Shown here: piece after piece, positions 1-8,616 of the stretch | How the letters are laid out: each line of letters begins with the position of its first letter | How positions within the stretch are numbered: position 1 is the stretch's first letter | The notes under the pieces: generated by a model | The model's database searches: none | Told to the model about the DNA's origin: nothing | What the model saw: only the letters and a program-made list of their open reading frames with translations | Assembly: GCA_021778415.1 (NCBI GenBank) | Contig: JAJYCL010000006.1 | Span: forward strand, 36,076 to 100,075 | Direction: 5' to 3' | Origin: a bacterium | GTDB taxonomy: Bacteria > Vulcanimicrobiota > Vulcanimicrobiia > Vulcanimicrobiales > Vulcanimicrobiaceae | DNA length: 64,000 nt | Program-made: the position numbers and the translations under genes

Positions 1-63
1 CAATAACCACAGCGTTAGCAACAACGGATAGGTCCCATCGACCCCCATCACATGATGAATCAT
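1..63 (-). CDS. nuoL: NADH-quinone oxidoreductase subunit L, N-terminal fragment (cut by window edge)
   Basis: Only the first 21 codons lie in the window. They start with ATG at 63 and give a short polar stretch followed by a hydrophobic run (YPLLLTLWLL), as expected for the first membrane helix of NuoL. A GAGGAG Shine-Dalgarno sits 7 nt upstream of the ATG and fixes the start. The assignment rests mainly on position: it is the next minus-strand gene after nuoK, where nuoL normally follows. Too little sequence is present to check antiporter-like motifs. Confidence 0.6.
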   Translation of the reverse strand, partial: MIHHVMGVDGTYPLLLTLWLL

Positions 64-80
64 GACTTCACTCCTCGAAG

Positions 81-240
81 GGGTGCCGCGACGCGATGAG
101 CATTACAAACGCGACGAGGACGCGCGCATTTTCCCATCCATGGGAAAATGCTACTCGGTTCGCCACGCCTCTCGCCATCCTGGCTCCGGCGTGGCCTCAC
201 ACGCCTCGTCGCATTTGCAATGCCCATCGCGTCGCTACCC
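81..240 (-). repeat. Structured fold-back element between nuoK and nuoL
   Basis: A left arm at 81-118 and a right arm at 205-240 are inverted repeats, identical at about 32 of 35 aligned positions plus a short indel near the outer end. The three substitutions (99/224, 105/218, 110/213) are all A-C mismatches on the plus strand, so they become G-U pairs in the minus-strand transcript, which is the direction of nuo transcription. The enclosed 86 nt contain further hairpins: 126-151, and 163-169 with 188-194. No flanking target duplication is seen. It could be an mRNA processing or stability element, or a REP/MITE-type repeat. Confidence 0.7.
126..151. repeat. Perfect 12-bp inverted repeat inside the nuoK-nuoL spacer
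   Basis: GCATTTTCCCAT at 126-137 is followed by CC and then by the exact reverse complement ATGGGAAAATGC at 140-151. As RNA it would form a tight hairpin of about 11 pairs. No T-tract follows on either strand, so it does not look like an intrinsic terminator. It sits in the loop of the larger fold-back element. Confidence 0.75.
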
Positions 241-277
241 ATGCTTCGCATCGCTACGCAAAATCGAGAAGTTTTCA

Positions 278-598
278 TCATCCTCGTAGTATCCGTACAT
301 CGTCGACGTCGACATTTTTGGCGTTTCGGAAAACGACGACCACGATCGCGAGGCCAATAGCGGCTTCAGCTGCGGCGACGGTAATCACGAGGAAGGCAAA
401 AATGTGGCCCGCATTATTCATATAGACGCGAGCAAAGGTAATGAAGAGTAAATTTGCGGCGTTCCACATGAGTTCGATGGACATCAAGACGATCAGCGGA
501 TTGCGCCGCAGGGCGATTCCGGCGACGCCGATGAAAAAGATGACGAGCGAAAGGCCGATATAATCGCCAAGGGCAACCGGCAAAACGGTCAGATCCAT
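278..598 (-). CDS. nuoK: NADH-quinone oxidoreductase subunit K
   Basis: This 106-residue membrane subunit of NDH-1 is the normal length for NuoK. It has three predicted helices, at about 12-30, 35-55 and 63-88. The two conserved membrane glutamates of the proton path are visible: E42 in the SIELMWNAANL segment and E78 in AAAEAAIGLA. It starts directly after the nuoJ stop, with no gap, in the minus-strand nuo operon. Unlike the other nuo genes it is followed by a 214-nt structured spacer before nuoL. Confidence 0.97.
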   Translation of the reverse strand: MDLTVLPVALGDYIGLSLVIFFIGVAGIALRRNPLIVLMSIELMWNAANLLFITFARVYMNNAGHIFAFLVITVAAAEAAIGLAIVVVVFRNAKNVDVDDVRILRG

Positions 599-1204
599 TT
601 ACTCGCCCCCCTCTTTGAGTATGGCTTCGCGCATCTCACGTTTTACACGCTTCGTATCTGCTGTGCGCGAGACAAATGGCGTAACATCGCCGGCAAGCAA
701 GACGACGCCGATGACCGCGACCATCAGGATCAGCGCGGTAATTTCAAACGGAAGTAAGTGTGTCGTGAAGAGCGCTTTGCCGAAATCGGCGACGCTTCCA
801 AACACATTGGCAAGACCCGCAGCGCCATGTAATGAGCCGGAGTTGGACGTTGCCGTTGCCTGCGGCGTCGCATTGGCAAGGCCGAACGCGAGCAAACCGA
901 AGCCAACGAGCACGGCGAAACCCGCCGGAATCGCCGCCTTGGGCAGACGATCCGGGCCCTGTGCGAACGCTGCAACGCCGCTGGAAAGCAGCGCGATGAC
1001 GAAAAGGAAGAGCACAAGAATCGCTCCGCTGTAGACGATGATCTGCGTTACGGCGAGAAATTCCGCGTTGAGCGTCACGTACAGAGCGGCGAGGGCTGCA
1101 AAATGTAGCAACAATGCGACGACGCTATAGACCGGTTTACGCGCAGCAACCGTCCAGACGGCACTGGCAATGAGCACGATCGCGAGCGCAAAAAAACCAA
1201 TCAT
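599..1204 (-). CDS. nuoJ: NADH-quinone oxidoreductase subunit J
   Basis: This 201-residue protein has five hydrophobic segments and the typical NuoJ N-terminal motif RKPVYSVVALLLHF, followed by the conserved NAEFLAVTQIIVYSGAILVLFLFV helix region. It forms part of the membrane arm of complex I next to NuoA, NuoK and NuoH. Its start overlaps the end of nuoI by four bases and its stop abuts nuoK, so translation within the operon is probably coupled. A glycine/alanine-rich loop follows the third helix. Nothing is abnormal. Confidence 0.96.
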   Translation of the reverse strand: MIGFFALAIVLIASAVWTVAARKPVYSVVALLLHFAALAALYVTLNAEFLAVTQIIVYSGAILVLFLFVIALLSSGVAAFAQGPDRLPKAAIPAGFAVLVGFGLLAFGLANATPQATATSNSGSLHGAAGLANVFGSVADFGKALFTTHLLPFEITALILMVAVIGVVLLAGDVTPFVSRTADTKRVKREMREAILKEGGE

Positions 1205-1797
1205 CCGGCCAGCCCTCGACGCTGCGTCTTCAGGATGATGCCGCGATTCGTCGCGTCATAGCCGGTATCGCTTTCCATCGTCGATTTGACCTGAGCGACC
1301 ATCCCAAGATCCGAAGGAATACCATTCGGGCGTTCATCGGGAGCAAGGCCCACGCCGGCCTCCGGCGGGACGAGCAGACGATCTTTCGAGTAGACGAACG
1401 ACCCGCGACGAAAATCAGCCATCTCGAAGCGCGGCGTCAACACGATAGCATCGGTCGGACACGCCTCTTCGCACAGGCCGCAGAAAATACAACGCAACTC
1501 ATCGATTTCGTACCGGGCGGCAAAACGTTCGCCCGGCGAGTGGCGATCATCGGGAGAGTTCTCTGCGCCGATCACGGTAATGGCATTTGCCGGACATGCC
1601 GACGAACACAATTCACAGCCGATGCAGCGCTCTTTGGTATCGGCGTAACGTCGTAGTTCGTGCAAGCCGTGAAAACGCGGAGCATGTTTTTTCTTGACCG
1701 ACGGGTATTCAATCGTCGGACGCTTCTTAAACATATAGCTAAACGTGATCGAAAAGCCACGCAAGAGAGCACCGACATTGCCAAGATGTTTACGCAT
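1201..1797 (-). CDS. nuoI: NADH-quinone oxidoreductase subunit I (two 4Fe-4S clusters)
   Basis: This 198-residue TYKY-type subunit carries two ferredoxin motifs: C58-x2-C61-x2-C64-x3-C68 and C103-x2-C106-x2-C109-x3-C113. These ligate clusters N6a and N6b, which pass electrons toward NuoB. The N-terminal helix (GALLRGFSITFSYMF) would dock on the membrane arm. It lies between nuoH and nuoJ. The C-terminal 80 residues are less conserved but the length is normal for the family. Confidence 0.97.
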   Translation of the reverse strand: MRKHLGNVGALLRGFSITFSYMFKKRPTIEYPSVKKKHAPRFHGLHELRRYADTKERCIGCELCSSACPANAITVIGAENSPDDRHSPGERFAARYEIDELRCIFCGLCEEACPTDAIVLTPRFEMADFRRGSFVYSKDRLLVPPEAGVGLAPDERPNGIPSDLGMVAQVKSTMESDTGYDATNRGIILKTQRRGLAG

Positions 1798-1800
1798 ACG

Positions 1801-2808
1801 TTAGCCCCTCAACGCGACAATCAGCGCGGTGATAATAAGATTGAGCGTCGCCGCCGGCAAGAGAATTTTCCAGCCGAATGCCATAAGTCGATCATAACGA
1901 AAGCGCGGCAACGTCGCGCGCAACCACATATAGAAGAAGAGAAATGCGCCGACTTTCATCACGAACCAGAGAATGCCGGGAATCATCGTTAAACCGAACG
2001 GCGCATTCCATCCGCCGAGGAACAGCAATGTTGCAATACATGCGACGGTCAACATATTGACGTACTCGGCAATGAAGAACGAGCCAAAGCGCAGCCCGGA
2101 ATATTCCGTGTGAAAGCCGCCGACGAGTTCCGTCTCGGCTTCTACGAGATCGAACGGCGTTCGATTCGTCTCGGCCACGGCCGTAATCACATAGATCAGA
2201 AAGCCGAAACACTGTGGGATGAAAAACCACATGCTCGCCTGCGCGTGAACGATGCCGGCAAGCGACGTTGTTCCCGCCAAAATCAGAACACCGACGAACG
2301 ACATCGACATCGACAGTTCGTAGGAAATCATTTGTGCCGTAGCGCGAACGCTGCCCAGCAGCGGGTATTTCGAACCGGACGCCCAGCCGCCGAGTGAGAT
2401 TCCATAGACGCCGATCGACGAGATCGCCATCAACAAGAGAATACCGGCATTGACATCGCCGATGGCCCAAAGCGATCCATTATTTTCACCGAACGGAATA
2501 ACCGCATAGACCGCAAATGCCGTGATCAGCGAAATAAACGGAGCAAGACGATAAATGAGCGGATCGGCCGTTTTCGGCGTGAGATCTTCTTTGAGAATAA
2601 GTTTTGCGGCATCGGCTGCCGGCTGCAAAAGACCCCACGGCCCGACGCGATTCGGTCCCGGACGCAATTGCATCCATCCGAGAATCTTGCGCTCGAACAA
2701 CATTGCATAGGCGAAGGTCGTCACCACCACCAGCAAAAGCAAGGCGGATTTGATTAAGATCACCAACCAGAGCGGGGCCGCGTTCAACGTCGCTACGAGC
2801 GCATCCAT
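1801..2808 (-). CDS. nuoH: NADH-quinone oxidoreductase subunit H
   Basis: This 335-residue membrane subunit has about eight helices. Family signatures are clear: FERKILGWMQLRPGPNRVGP near residues 48-67, and the quinone-site loop with ETELVGGFHTEYSGLRF around 225-241. NuoH forms the quinone chamber with NuoB and NuoD and starts the proton pathway. It is spaced 3 nt from both nuoG and nuoI in the operon. The length is normal. Confidence 0.97.
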   Translation of the reverse strand: MDALVATLNAAPLWLVILIKSALLLLVVVTTFAYAMLFERKILGWMQLRPGPNRVGPWGLLQPAADAAKLILKEDLTPKTADPLIYRLAPFISLITAFAVYAVIPFGENNGSLWAIGDVNAGILLLMAISSIGVYGISLGGWASGSKYPLLGSVRATAQMISYELSMSMSFVGVLILAGTTSLAGIVHAQASMWFFIPQCFGFLIYVITAVAETNRTPFDLVEAETELVGGFHTEYSGLRFGSFFIAEYVNMLTVACIATLLFLGGWNAPFGLTMIPGILWFVMKVGAFLFFYMWLRATLPRFRYDRLMAFGWKILLPAATLNLIITALIVALRG

Positions 2809-2811
2809 TCG

Positions 2812-4764
2812 TTATACTCCGACCGGGATTGCAAGAGAATCTGCTGGACGTAATGCTGCGATGCGAACATCGTGGGCACTCGTGCCGCCGCCTGCAAACA
2901 GATGCCGACGCTGTGCTTGCACTGCTTGCTTCTGCGACCACACGTAGCGTGCATCCCCGAAAGCATCGTCGCTCCGCTGCGCCGCAGCGGCGATGACGGT
3001 GCGCCGCACTTCTTCTTCCGTGGGCAGAGCGATATCTAAGGCTTGGGCCAAACCGATGAGCACCTCGAGATCGCTGAGAACTCCCACCGGGGCTTCGAGT
3101 GCGGCTTCGACCGGCAATAACTCGCCGGTAGCATTGATGATCGTTCCGGATTTCTCGAACGCGGAACGAACCGGCAAGACGAGCGTCGCTTGCTTGGCAG
3201 TCTCCGTCATAAAAAGTTCGGTGACAACCGAAAACGGGGTCGCGCGCATCGCTTCCGCAACGAGAGCGGGATCGGAAAAATTCAATGCGGGATTGACGCC
3301 GAAAAGATTGAGAACTCGCATCGTGCCGGCACGTGCAGCATCCAACATAGCGGCCGTATCGAGGCTTGTATCGCGCGGCAAAAGTCCGAGCGCTTCGGCA
3401 CCGCGAGCGTTGCCTTGTTCACCGGCGATAAAAGTTGAAAGCGACGCATGCCCGGAGAGCAGTTCATGGAAACGCGCACCCAGCGCTACATCGGAACCAT
3501 CCCAAACGAGCGCCACCGAGCGCGCATCGCGGGCTGCCATGAGCGCGGCGGTTTCATTCTGTGCGTCGATATCGAAACGACGCCCTCCATGACGAACGGC
3601 CTTGCGAATACGCAGGTCAAGCACCGGCGCCGTCTCAGCCGGCGAAGCGCCGATGACGAGAATAACGTTCGCCGATTCAAGTTGTTCGAGTGTTCCAGAA
3701 AAGCGACCAGGCGTTGCTTGGCGCTGGACGCCGGCTCGCCAATCGATGTTGCGCACGCCGATGGCCCGCATGAGCGTGCCGAGCAGATAGGCCTCTTCGT
3801 TGAGCAATCGTCCGCCGCCGATGACGCCCACGGATTCCGGCGCACTCTTGGCATCGTGAAGCGCTTTCGCCCATAGCGCAAATGCGTCGTCCCACGAAAT
3901 CTGAACGAAGCTTCCATCTTTGCGATAAAGCGGCTGTGTGATGCGCTCGGGAGAATCGACGTAGCCGATATTATAACGACCGCGATCGCAGAGCCACCCA
4001 TCGCTGATCGCATCGTCCGATTCCACCGACATCGTGCGCAACAGCGTTCCGCCGCGAACGTCGGCGTTCATACGACATCCAACCGAACATTGCGTACACG
4101 ACGTTTGCGTGCGCGTCAGATCCCATGGGCGCGATTTGAAGCGATAGGTTTTCGACGTTAATGCGCCGACCGGGCATAATTCCGTGACGTTGCCGGTGAA
4201 GTGATGGCGGTACGGTTCGCCCGTCGCCGTTGCGATCATATCCTTATGCCCGCGATCCTTGAGCACGAGTTGCTGATCGCCGACGATGAGTTCATCGAAG
4301 CGAACGCAACGTTGACAAACAACGCAACGTTCTTCATCGAGTACGATCGTTGGTCCGAGATCAACGCCTTTGGGTTTACTGGTCTTTGCATCGGCCACAT
4401 CGGATGTGCCGCGAGCGTAAGCCATGGCATAATCTTGCAAATCGCATTCGCCGCCCTTATCGCAAATCGGGCAATCCAACGGATGATTGACGAGCAAAAG
4501 TTCGAGCACCATCGCTCGCCCCGTGTCGACCTTCTCTCCGCGCGTCCGAACAACCATGCCTTCGGCGACGGGCGTATTGCACCCGATCTGCAACTTAGGC
4601 ATCCCCTCGATATCGACGAGGCAAACGCGGCACAATCCGGCAGGCCCGAGTTTCGGATGATAGCAATAGACGGGAATCTCTTGTTGGATTTTTTTGACGG
4701 CTTCAACGAGTAGCGTACCTTTGGGAACGCTCACCGGAACGCCGTCGATCGTCAGATTCACCAT
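2812..4764 (-). CDS. nuoG: NADH-quinone oxidoreductase subunit G
   Basis: This 650-residue peripheral-arm subunit is shorter than the E. coli protein but has all expected clusters. The 2Fe-2S ligands are C34, C45, C48 and C62. H94, C98, C101 and C107 hold the His-ligated N5. C147, C150, C153 and C197 hold N4. C223, C226, C230 and about C259 hold an extra N7-type cluster. The rest is a shortened molybdopterin-oxidoreductase-like domain without cofactor motifs. The start MVNLTIDGVPV at 4764 lies 3 nt after nuoF and aligns with family N-termini; an upstream in-frame ATG would run deep into nuoF. Confidence 0.95.
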   Translation of the reverse strand: MVNLTIDGVPVSVPKGTLLVEAVKKIQQEIPVYCYHPKLGPAGLCRVCLVDIEGMPKLQIGCNTPVAEGMVVRTRGEKVDTGRAMVLELLLVNHPLDCPICDKGGECDLQDYAMAYARGTSDVADAKTSKPKGVDLGPTIVLDEERCVVCQRCVRFDELIVGDQQLVLKDRGHKDMIATATGEPYRHHFTGNVTELCPVGALTSKTYRFKSRPWDLTRTQTSCTQCSVGCRMNADVRGGTLLRTMSVESDDAISDGWLCDRGRYNIGYVDSPERITQPLYRKDGSFVQISWDDAFALWAKALHDAKSAPESVGVIGGGRLLNEEAYLLGTLMRAIGVRNIDWRAGVQRQATPGRFSGTLEQLESANVILVIGASPAETAPVLDLRIRKAVRHGGRRFDIDAQNETAALMAARDARSVALVWDGSDVALGARFHELLSGHASLSTFIAGEQGNARGAEALGLLPRDTSLDTAAMLDAARAGTMRVLNLFGVNPALNFSDPALVAEAMRATPFSVVTELFMTETAKQATLVLPVRSAFEKSGTIINATGELLPVEAALEAPVGVLSDLEVLIGLAQALDIALPTEEEVRRTVIAAAAQRSDDAFGDARYVWSQKQAVQAQRRHLFAGGGTSAHDVRIAALRPADSLAIPVGV

Positions 4765-4766
4765 GA

Positions 4767-6020
4767 TTACACCGCTACCGTCTGGATGCGAGCTTCGAAC
4801 TGCTCGGGGAAACGTTTGAGCACCGACTTCAAAAATGGTTCGATGGAATCGCCAAGGGCACAAAGATTCAGGCCGGTGATCGTGCCGCTCACGCGATGCA
4901 ACATCTCAAGATCGCTGTGCAAGCCACGACCTTGCACGAAGCGATGGAGCACGGTCTCAAGCCAATGCCCCCCTTCGCGACACGGCGTGCATTGACCGCA
5001 CGATTCGTGCGCAAAAAAGCGCACCATATTATAGGCTGCTTGCACGAAATCGGTGCGATCGTCGAGCACGAGAAACGCGCCGGAGCCGAGCATCGAACCG
5101 GCTTTTGCGAGCGATTCATAATCGTACGGATCGTCAAGATTTTCGGGGAAGATACATGCCGACGAACCGCCGCCCGGCTGAATTGCGGCGAGCGTTCGTC
5201 CGGGAAAAAGACCACCGGCGATCTCGATGAGTTCGCGCACGGGAGTACCGAGCGGAACTTCGTAATTTCCGGGTTTTTGCACGTGCCCGGAGATCGAAAT
5301 GATCTTATAGCCTTTGCTGCGCTCGGTTCCGACTGCGGAGAACCACTCGGGACCGTTTGCCAAAATGGGAACGAGATAAGCCAACGTCTCGACATTATTG
5401 ACGACGGTCGGCATGCCGTAGAGTCCGGCGATCGCCGGGAACGGCGGCTTGAGCCGCGGCTCGCCACGTTTGCCTTCTAAAGAATTGAGCAATCCGGTTT
5501 CTTCACCGCAGATGTATGCACCGGCTCCACGATGCACGGTGAGTTCCAAATCGTACCCGGTTCCTAAAACATTTTTCCCGATGAAACCGGCCGCCCGCGC
5601 ATCGGCAACGGCTTTCATGAAAATTTCGTAGCCGCGCTTAAACTCGCCGCGAATGTAGATGAACGCGTGATGCGAGCCGATGCCATAAGCGCCGAGCAAG
5701 ATGCCCTCGAGCACCAAATGCGGCGTCTCTTCGAGCAACATATGATCTTTGAACGTACCGGGCTCGGCTTCATCGCAATTACAAACGAGATAGCGCGTTG
5801 GAATCTGCCCGGGCAGAAACGACCACTTCTTTCCCGTCGGAAAACCCGCACCACCACGGCCGCGAAGGCCGGATTTCTCAGCCGCGTCGAGGACATCCGT
5901 CGATTTCATCGTCGTCAATGCTCTATGGAGTTGAACGTAACCACCGCGTTGACGATACACGGCGATATCTCGCAAATCGCACTCGCCGATACCGGCAGTC
6001 AGCACTTTAGTGACCGGCAT
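4767..6020 (-). CDS. nuoF: NADH-quinone oxidoreductase subunit F (FMN, NADH-binding)
   Basis: This 417-residue subunit oxidises NADH with FMN and cluster N3. The FMN/NADH glycine-rich motif GLRGRGGAGFPTGKKW is at 51-66, GAGAYICGEETGLLNSLEG follows near 170, and the 4Fe-4S motif ESCGQCTPCREGG lies near 340. The chosen ATG at 6020 overlaps the nuoE end by 14 nt and has a GGGAG ribosome site 9-10 nt upstream; earlier ATGs would add unconserved residues. NuoE and NuoG are its structural partners. Confidence 0.95.
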   Translation of the reverse strand: MPVTKVLTAGIGECDLRDIAVYRQRGGYVQLHRALTTMKSTDVLDAAEKSGLRGRGGAGFPTGKKWSFLPGQIPTRYLVCNCDEAEPGTFKDHMLLEETPHLVLEGILLGAYGIGSHHAFIYIRGEFKRGYEIFMKAVADARAAGFIGKNVLGTGYDLELTVHRGAGAYICGEETGLLNSLEGKRGEPRLKPPFPAIAGLYGMPTVVNNVETLAYLVPILANGPEWFSAVGTERSKGYKIISISGHVQKPGNYEVPLGTPVRELIEIAGGLFPGRTLAAIQPGGGSSACIFPENLDDPYDYESLAKAGSMLGSGAFLVLDDRTDFVQAAYNMVRFFAHESCGQCTPCREGGHWLETVLHRFVQGRGLHSDLEMLHRVSGTITGLNLCALGDSIEPFLKSVLKRFPEQFEARIQTVAV

Positions 6021-6780
6021 GTTCGTGATCTCCCAGGACATCGGCAACGCTCGATGCATCCTGCACCAGACGTTCGTTACTCCGTCCGCGCATGGCAATT
6101 TCGTTATTGACGAATCGGTCGAGCATGATCAATCCGCTTGCATCGCCGAGTCCCCCGGCGTTATTCGGGTGCGACACATCGGTCGCACCGAGCGATTTTC
6201 TTCCCATCGAGACTTCGCCGTCTTGTTTGACCGACCAGGTTTTCCCCGGCTGTTCCGTCTGCGCCATTGGGGCCACGGCAAACGTCCCGGCTCGCATTGC
6301 CGCAATCATCTCATCGATCATCGCCGGCGTAAGCGAATAGAAGAATTCGAGATTCACTTGCATGCATGTCGGTTTATCGCATGCCGCCAAACATTCGACT
6401 TCTTCATACGAAAAGAGACCGTCATCACTCGTTTGTAGATGACCGATCCCTAATTTTTCACGAAAGTATTTCATGATCTCTTCAGCGCCGCTCACGGTAC
6501 ACGAAAGACCACGGCAGACTTGAAGCACATATTTTCCGACGGGACGACGGAAAAAGAGCGTATAAAACGAGACGGTCGATTCAACGACTGCCGGTGAAAC
6601 GCCGAGCATCGATGCGGCACATCGCATCGCTTCAGGGCTCACAAAGCCTTCATTCTCCTGAAAGAGATGCATGATCGGCAACAGAGCCGAACGCGGCTCT
6701 TCGTATTGGGCAATGAGAGCTTCGCAGGCCGGCTTTAGGCGGGCGGCGAGGGCTTCGAAATGTTCAGCGCGCGTCGACAC
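6007..6780 (-). CDS. nuoE: NADH-quinone oxidoreductase subunit E with C-terminal extension
   Basis: The first ~165 residues are a normal 24-kDa thioredoxin-like 2Fe-2S subunit. The N1a ligands are C89, C94 (CRGLSC), C130 and C134 (CLAAC). The total length of 257 residues is about 85-95 more than usual. The tail after residue 170 is polar, rich in Gly, Ser and Asn, contains no Cys and ends in DHEHAGH. The start is GTG, sharing one base with the nuoD stop. The tail overlaps the nuoF start by 14 nt, so it belongs to the same frame and is not a read-through artefact. Confidence 0.93.
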   Translation of the reverse strand: MSTRAEHFEALAARLKPACEALIAQYEEPRSALLPIMHLFQENEGFVSPEAMRCAASMLGVSPAVVESTVSFYTLFFRRPVGKYVLQVCRGLSCTVSGAEEIMKYFREKLGIGHLQTSDDGLFSYEEVECLAACDKPTCMQVNLEFFYSLTPAMIDEMIAAMRAGTFAVAPMAQTEQPGKTWSVKQDGEVSMGRKSLGATDVSHPNNAGGLGDASGLIMLDRFVNNEIAMRGRSNERLVQDASSVADVLGDHEHAGH

Positions 6781-7997
6781 TAGCGATCCACCTCGCCAAA
6801 CACGGGATCAAGAGACCCGATCATCACAACGGTGTCGGCGATAAAGTTCCCCGGAGCGATACCCTTGAGGGCTTGCAAATTATAGAGCGAAGGCGGCCGC
6901 GTTCGCACGCGGTACGGTTTATTTTCGCCGCTACTCACAATATAAAATCCGAGTTCTCCACGTGGGCCTTCCACTGCCTGATAAACATCACCGGGCGGAA
7001 CGCGGAAGCCTTCGCTGACGATTTTAAAGTGATGAATCAACGCTTCCATCGAGAGCGCGATCGTCTCCTTCGGGGGCGCGGCCACCTTGGTATTCGTCGT
7101 CATAATCGGCCCCGGCTCGTTGAGATGTTGACGCACCTGTTCGATGATACGCATCGACTCTTCCATCTCATCGAGGCGCACCAGGAAACGCGCATAGGCA
7201 TCGCCTTCTTGGCGCACGGGAATATCGAAATCATAATTTTCGTAACCACAATAAGGAAACGCACGACGAACATCATAGGCGATGCCGCTTGCCCGCAACA
7301 CGGGGCCGGTACAATTCCATTGAAGCGCCTGTTCGCGCGAAAGAATTCCGACATCGATGGTGCGATCTTGGAAAATCGGATTGGCTTGTAATAAACCGCG
7401 TAAATCGCGCATGCGACCTGGGAACTTTTTGATCAAATCATCGAGACGATCGAGAAAGCCTTGAGGAAGATCACCATTGACGCCGCCGATACGCACGTAA
7501 TTGGGGTGCATGCGCGCACCTCCGGCATGCTCTTGCAGATCGAGAATATTTTCGCGTAAATCGAAGCAATAAAAGAACACCGAAATGGCACCGAGATCGA
7601 TGCCGTGCGTTCCGAGTTGCACGCAATGCGAGGCAATACGCGTCAGTTCGGCGATCAATATCCGAATGCGATTTGCGCGCACCGGAATATCATCGGTGAT
7701 TCCCAAGAGCCGTTCGACGGCGAGAGCATAACAGAGCGAATTGGATTCGGGCGCCAAATAATCCATTCGCTCGATGACGGTCTGGGCTTGAGACCAAAAT
7801 AAGTTCTCAGCCGATTTTTCGATACCGGTATGCAGATAGCCGATTTCCGGATCGCAGGTGAGCACGGTTTCGCCTTCGATTTGTAGCATCAGTTGCAACA
7901 CACCGTGGGTTGACGGATGCTGCGGTCCCATCGAAAGGACCATCGAATTGCCTTCGTGACTAACGATGTCGGGCGTTAGCGGTGCAGACATCGTCAT
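6780..7997 (-). CDS. nuoD: NADH-quinone oxidoreductase subunit D
   Basis: This 405-residue 49-kDa subunit forms the quinone-binding site with NuoB. The MGPQHPSTHGVLQL signature is near residues 23-36, GYLHTGIEKSAE follows, and the RIGGVNGDLPQGF loop is near 175. Length is normal. It starts inside the last codons of nuoC (4-nt overlap) and its stop shares one base with the nuoE GTG, so nuoC-D-E form a coupled block. Confidence 0.97.
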   Translation of the reverse strand: MTMSAPLTPDIVSHEGNSMVLSMGPQHPSTHGVLQLMLQIEGETVLTCDPEIGYLHTGIEKSAENLFWSQAQTVIERMDYLAPESNSLCYALAVERLLGITDDIPVRANRIRILIAELTRIASHCVQLGTHGIDLGAISVFFYCFDLRENILDLQEHAGGARMHPNYVRIGGVNGDLPQGFLDRLDDLIKKFPGRMRDLRGLLQANPIFQDRTIDVGILSREQALQWNCTGPVLRASGIAYDVRRAFPYCGYENYDFDIPVRQEGDAYARFLVRLDEMEESMRIIEQVRQHLNEPGPIMTTNTKVAAPPKETIALSMEALIHHFKIVSEGFRVPPGDVYQAVEGPRGELGFYIVSSGENKPYRVRTRPPSLYNLQALKGIAPGNFIADTVVMIGSLDPVFGEVDR

Positions 7998-8587
7998 GCT
8001 CCGGCCTCCCCGCGCACGCGTTTCACCTCTTCTTGCAACGCTTGCAGCGTGTTGCCCGATGGTGGCGTTCCGGCGGTGACATTGGATTTTAACGAAAATG
8101 GCGGACGCGGAGCACGATCACGCGCCGGACCACGCACCGGGTAATCTTTTCGCAGCGGATAGCCTTCCCACTCGTGCGGCATTTGAATGCGACGCAAATC
8201 CGGATGGCCGCTAAAGACGATGCCGAAAAGATCGAAAATTTCGCGCTCCGCCCAATCCGCCGACTGCCAAAGATCCGTCACCGTCGGCACCGGCACATCA
8301 AGAGCCGCCGCGCAGAGTACGCGCACACGCTTGGGGCGCACAACCCCATCGGCATTGACTGGAATGGCGAGCAGATGATAAACGAGATCGAAGCGCAAGG
8401 CACGCTCGGGATAATCGACGGCACCGAGATCGCTGAGCATCGTGAAGCCCTCGTCGCGCAACGTTGCAAGCCGCGCATGGAGCCCAGCGACTTCGACGCG
8501 TTCAATGTGCGCATCATCCAGCGGCGGGCGCACGGCCGTAGGATCAGTAGCGTAACCGCCCAGTGGCGGAACTTGCGTTGACGGCAT
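7994..8587 (-). CDS. nuoC: NADH-quinone oxidoreductase subunit C
   Basis: This 197-residue 30-kDa subunit bridges NuoD and NuoI. The family signature is complete: DWAEREIFDLFGI, then HPDLRRI and GYPLRKDYP, around residues 110-150. The proline-rich N-terminus (about 25 residues) is variable. It overlaps nuoD by 4 nt and is not fused to it, unlike in E. coli. Confidence 0.95.
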   Translation of the reverse strand: MPSTQVPPLGGYATDPTAVRPPLDDAHIERVEVAGLHARLATLRDEGFTMLSDLGAVDYPERALRFDLVYHLLAIPVNADGVVRPKRVRVLCAAALDVPVPTVTDLWQSADWAEREIFDLFGIVFSGHPDLRRIQMPHEWEGYPLRKDYPVRGPARDRAPRPPFSLKSNVTAGTPPSGNTLQALQEEVKRVRGEAGA

Positions 8588-8616
8588 CGATCGTAATCGC
8601 TTTCCTTAAAACATTC

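Noticed and set aside
81..240. MITE or IS remnant explanation for the nuoK-nuoL element
   Set aside because: No target-site duplication or transposase fragment seen; RNA-level pairing bias argues for structure, though a repeat family cannot be excluded without a genome search.
62..425. Small plus-strand open frames across the nuoK-nuoL spacer
   Set aside because: They derive from the inverted arms and antisense nuoK; no ribosome site or plausible protein features.
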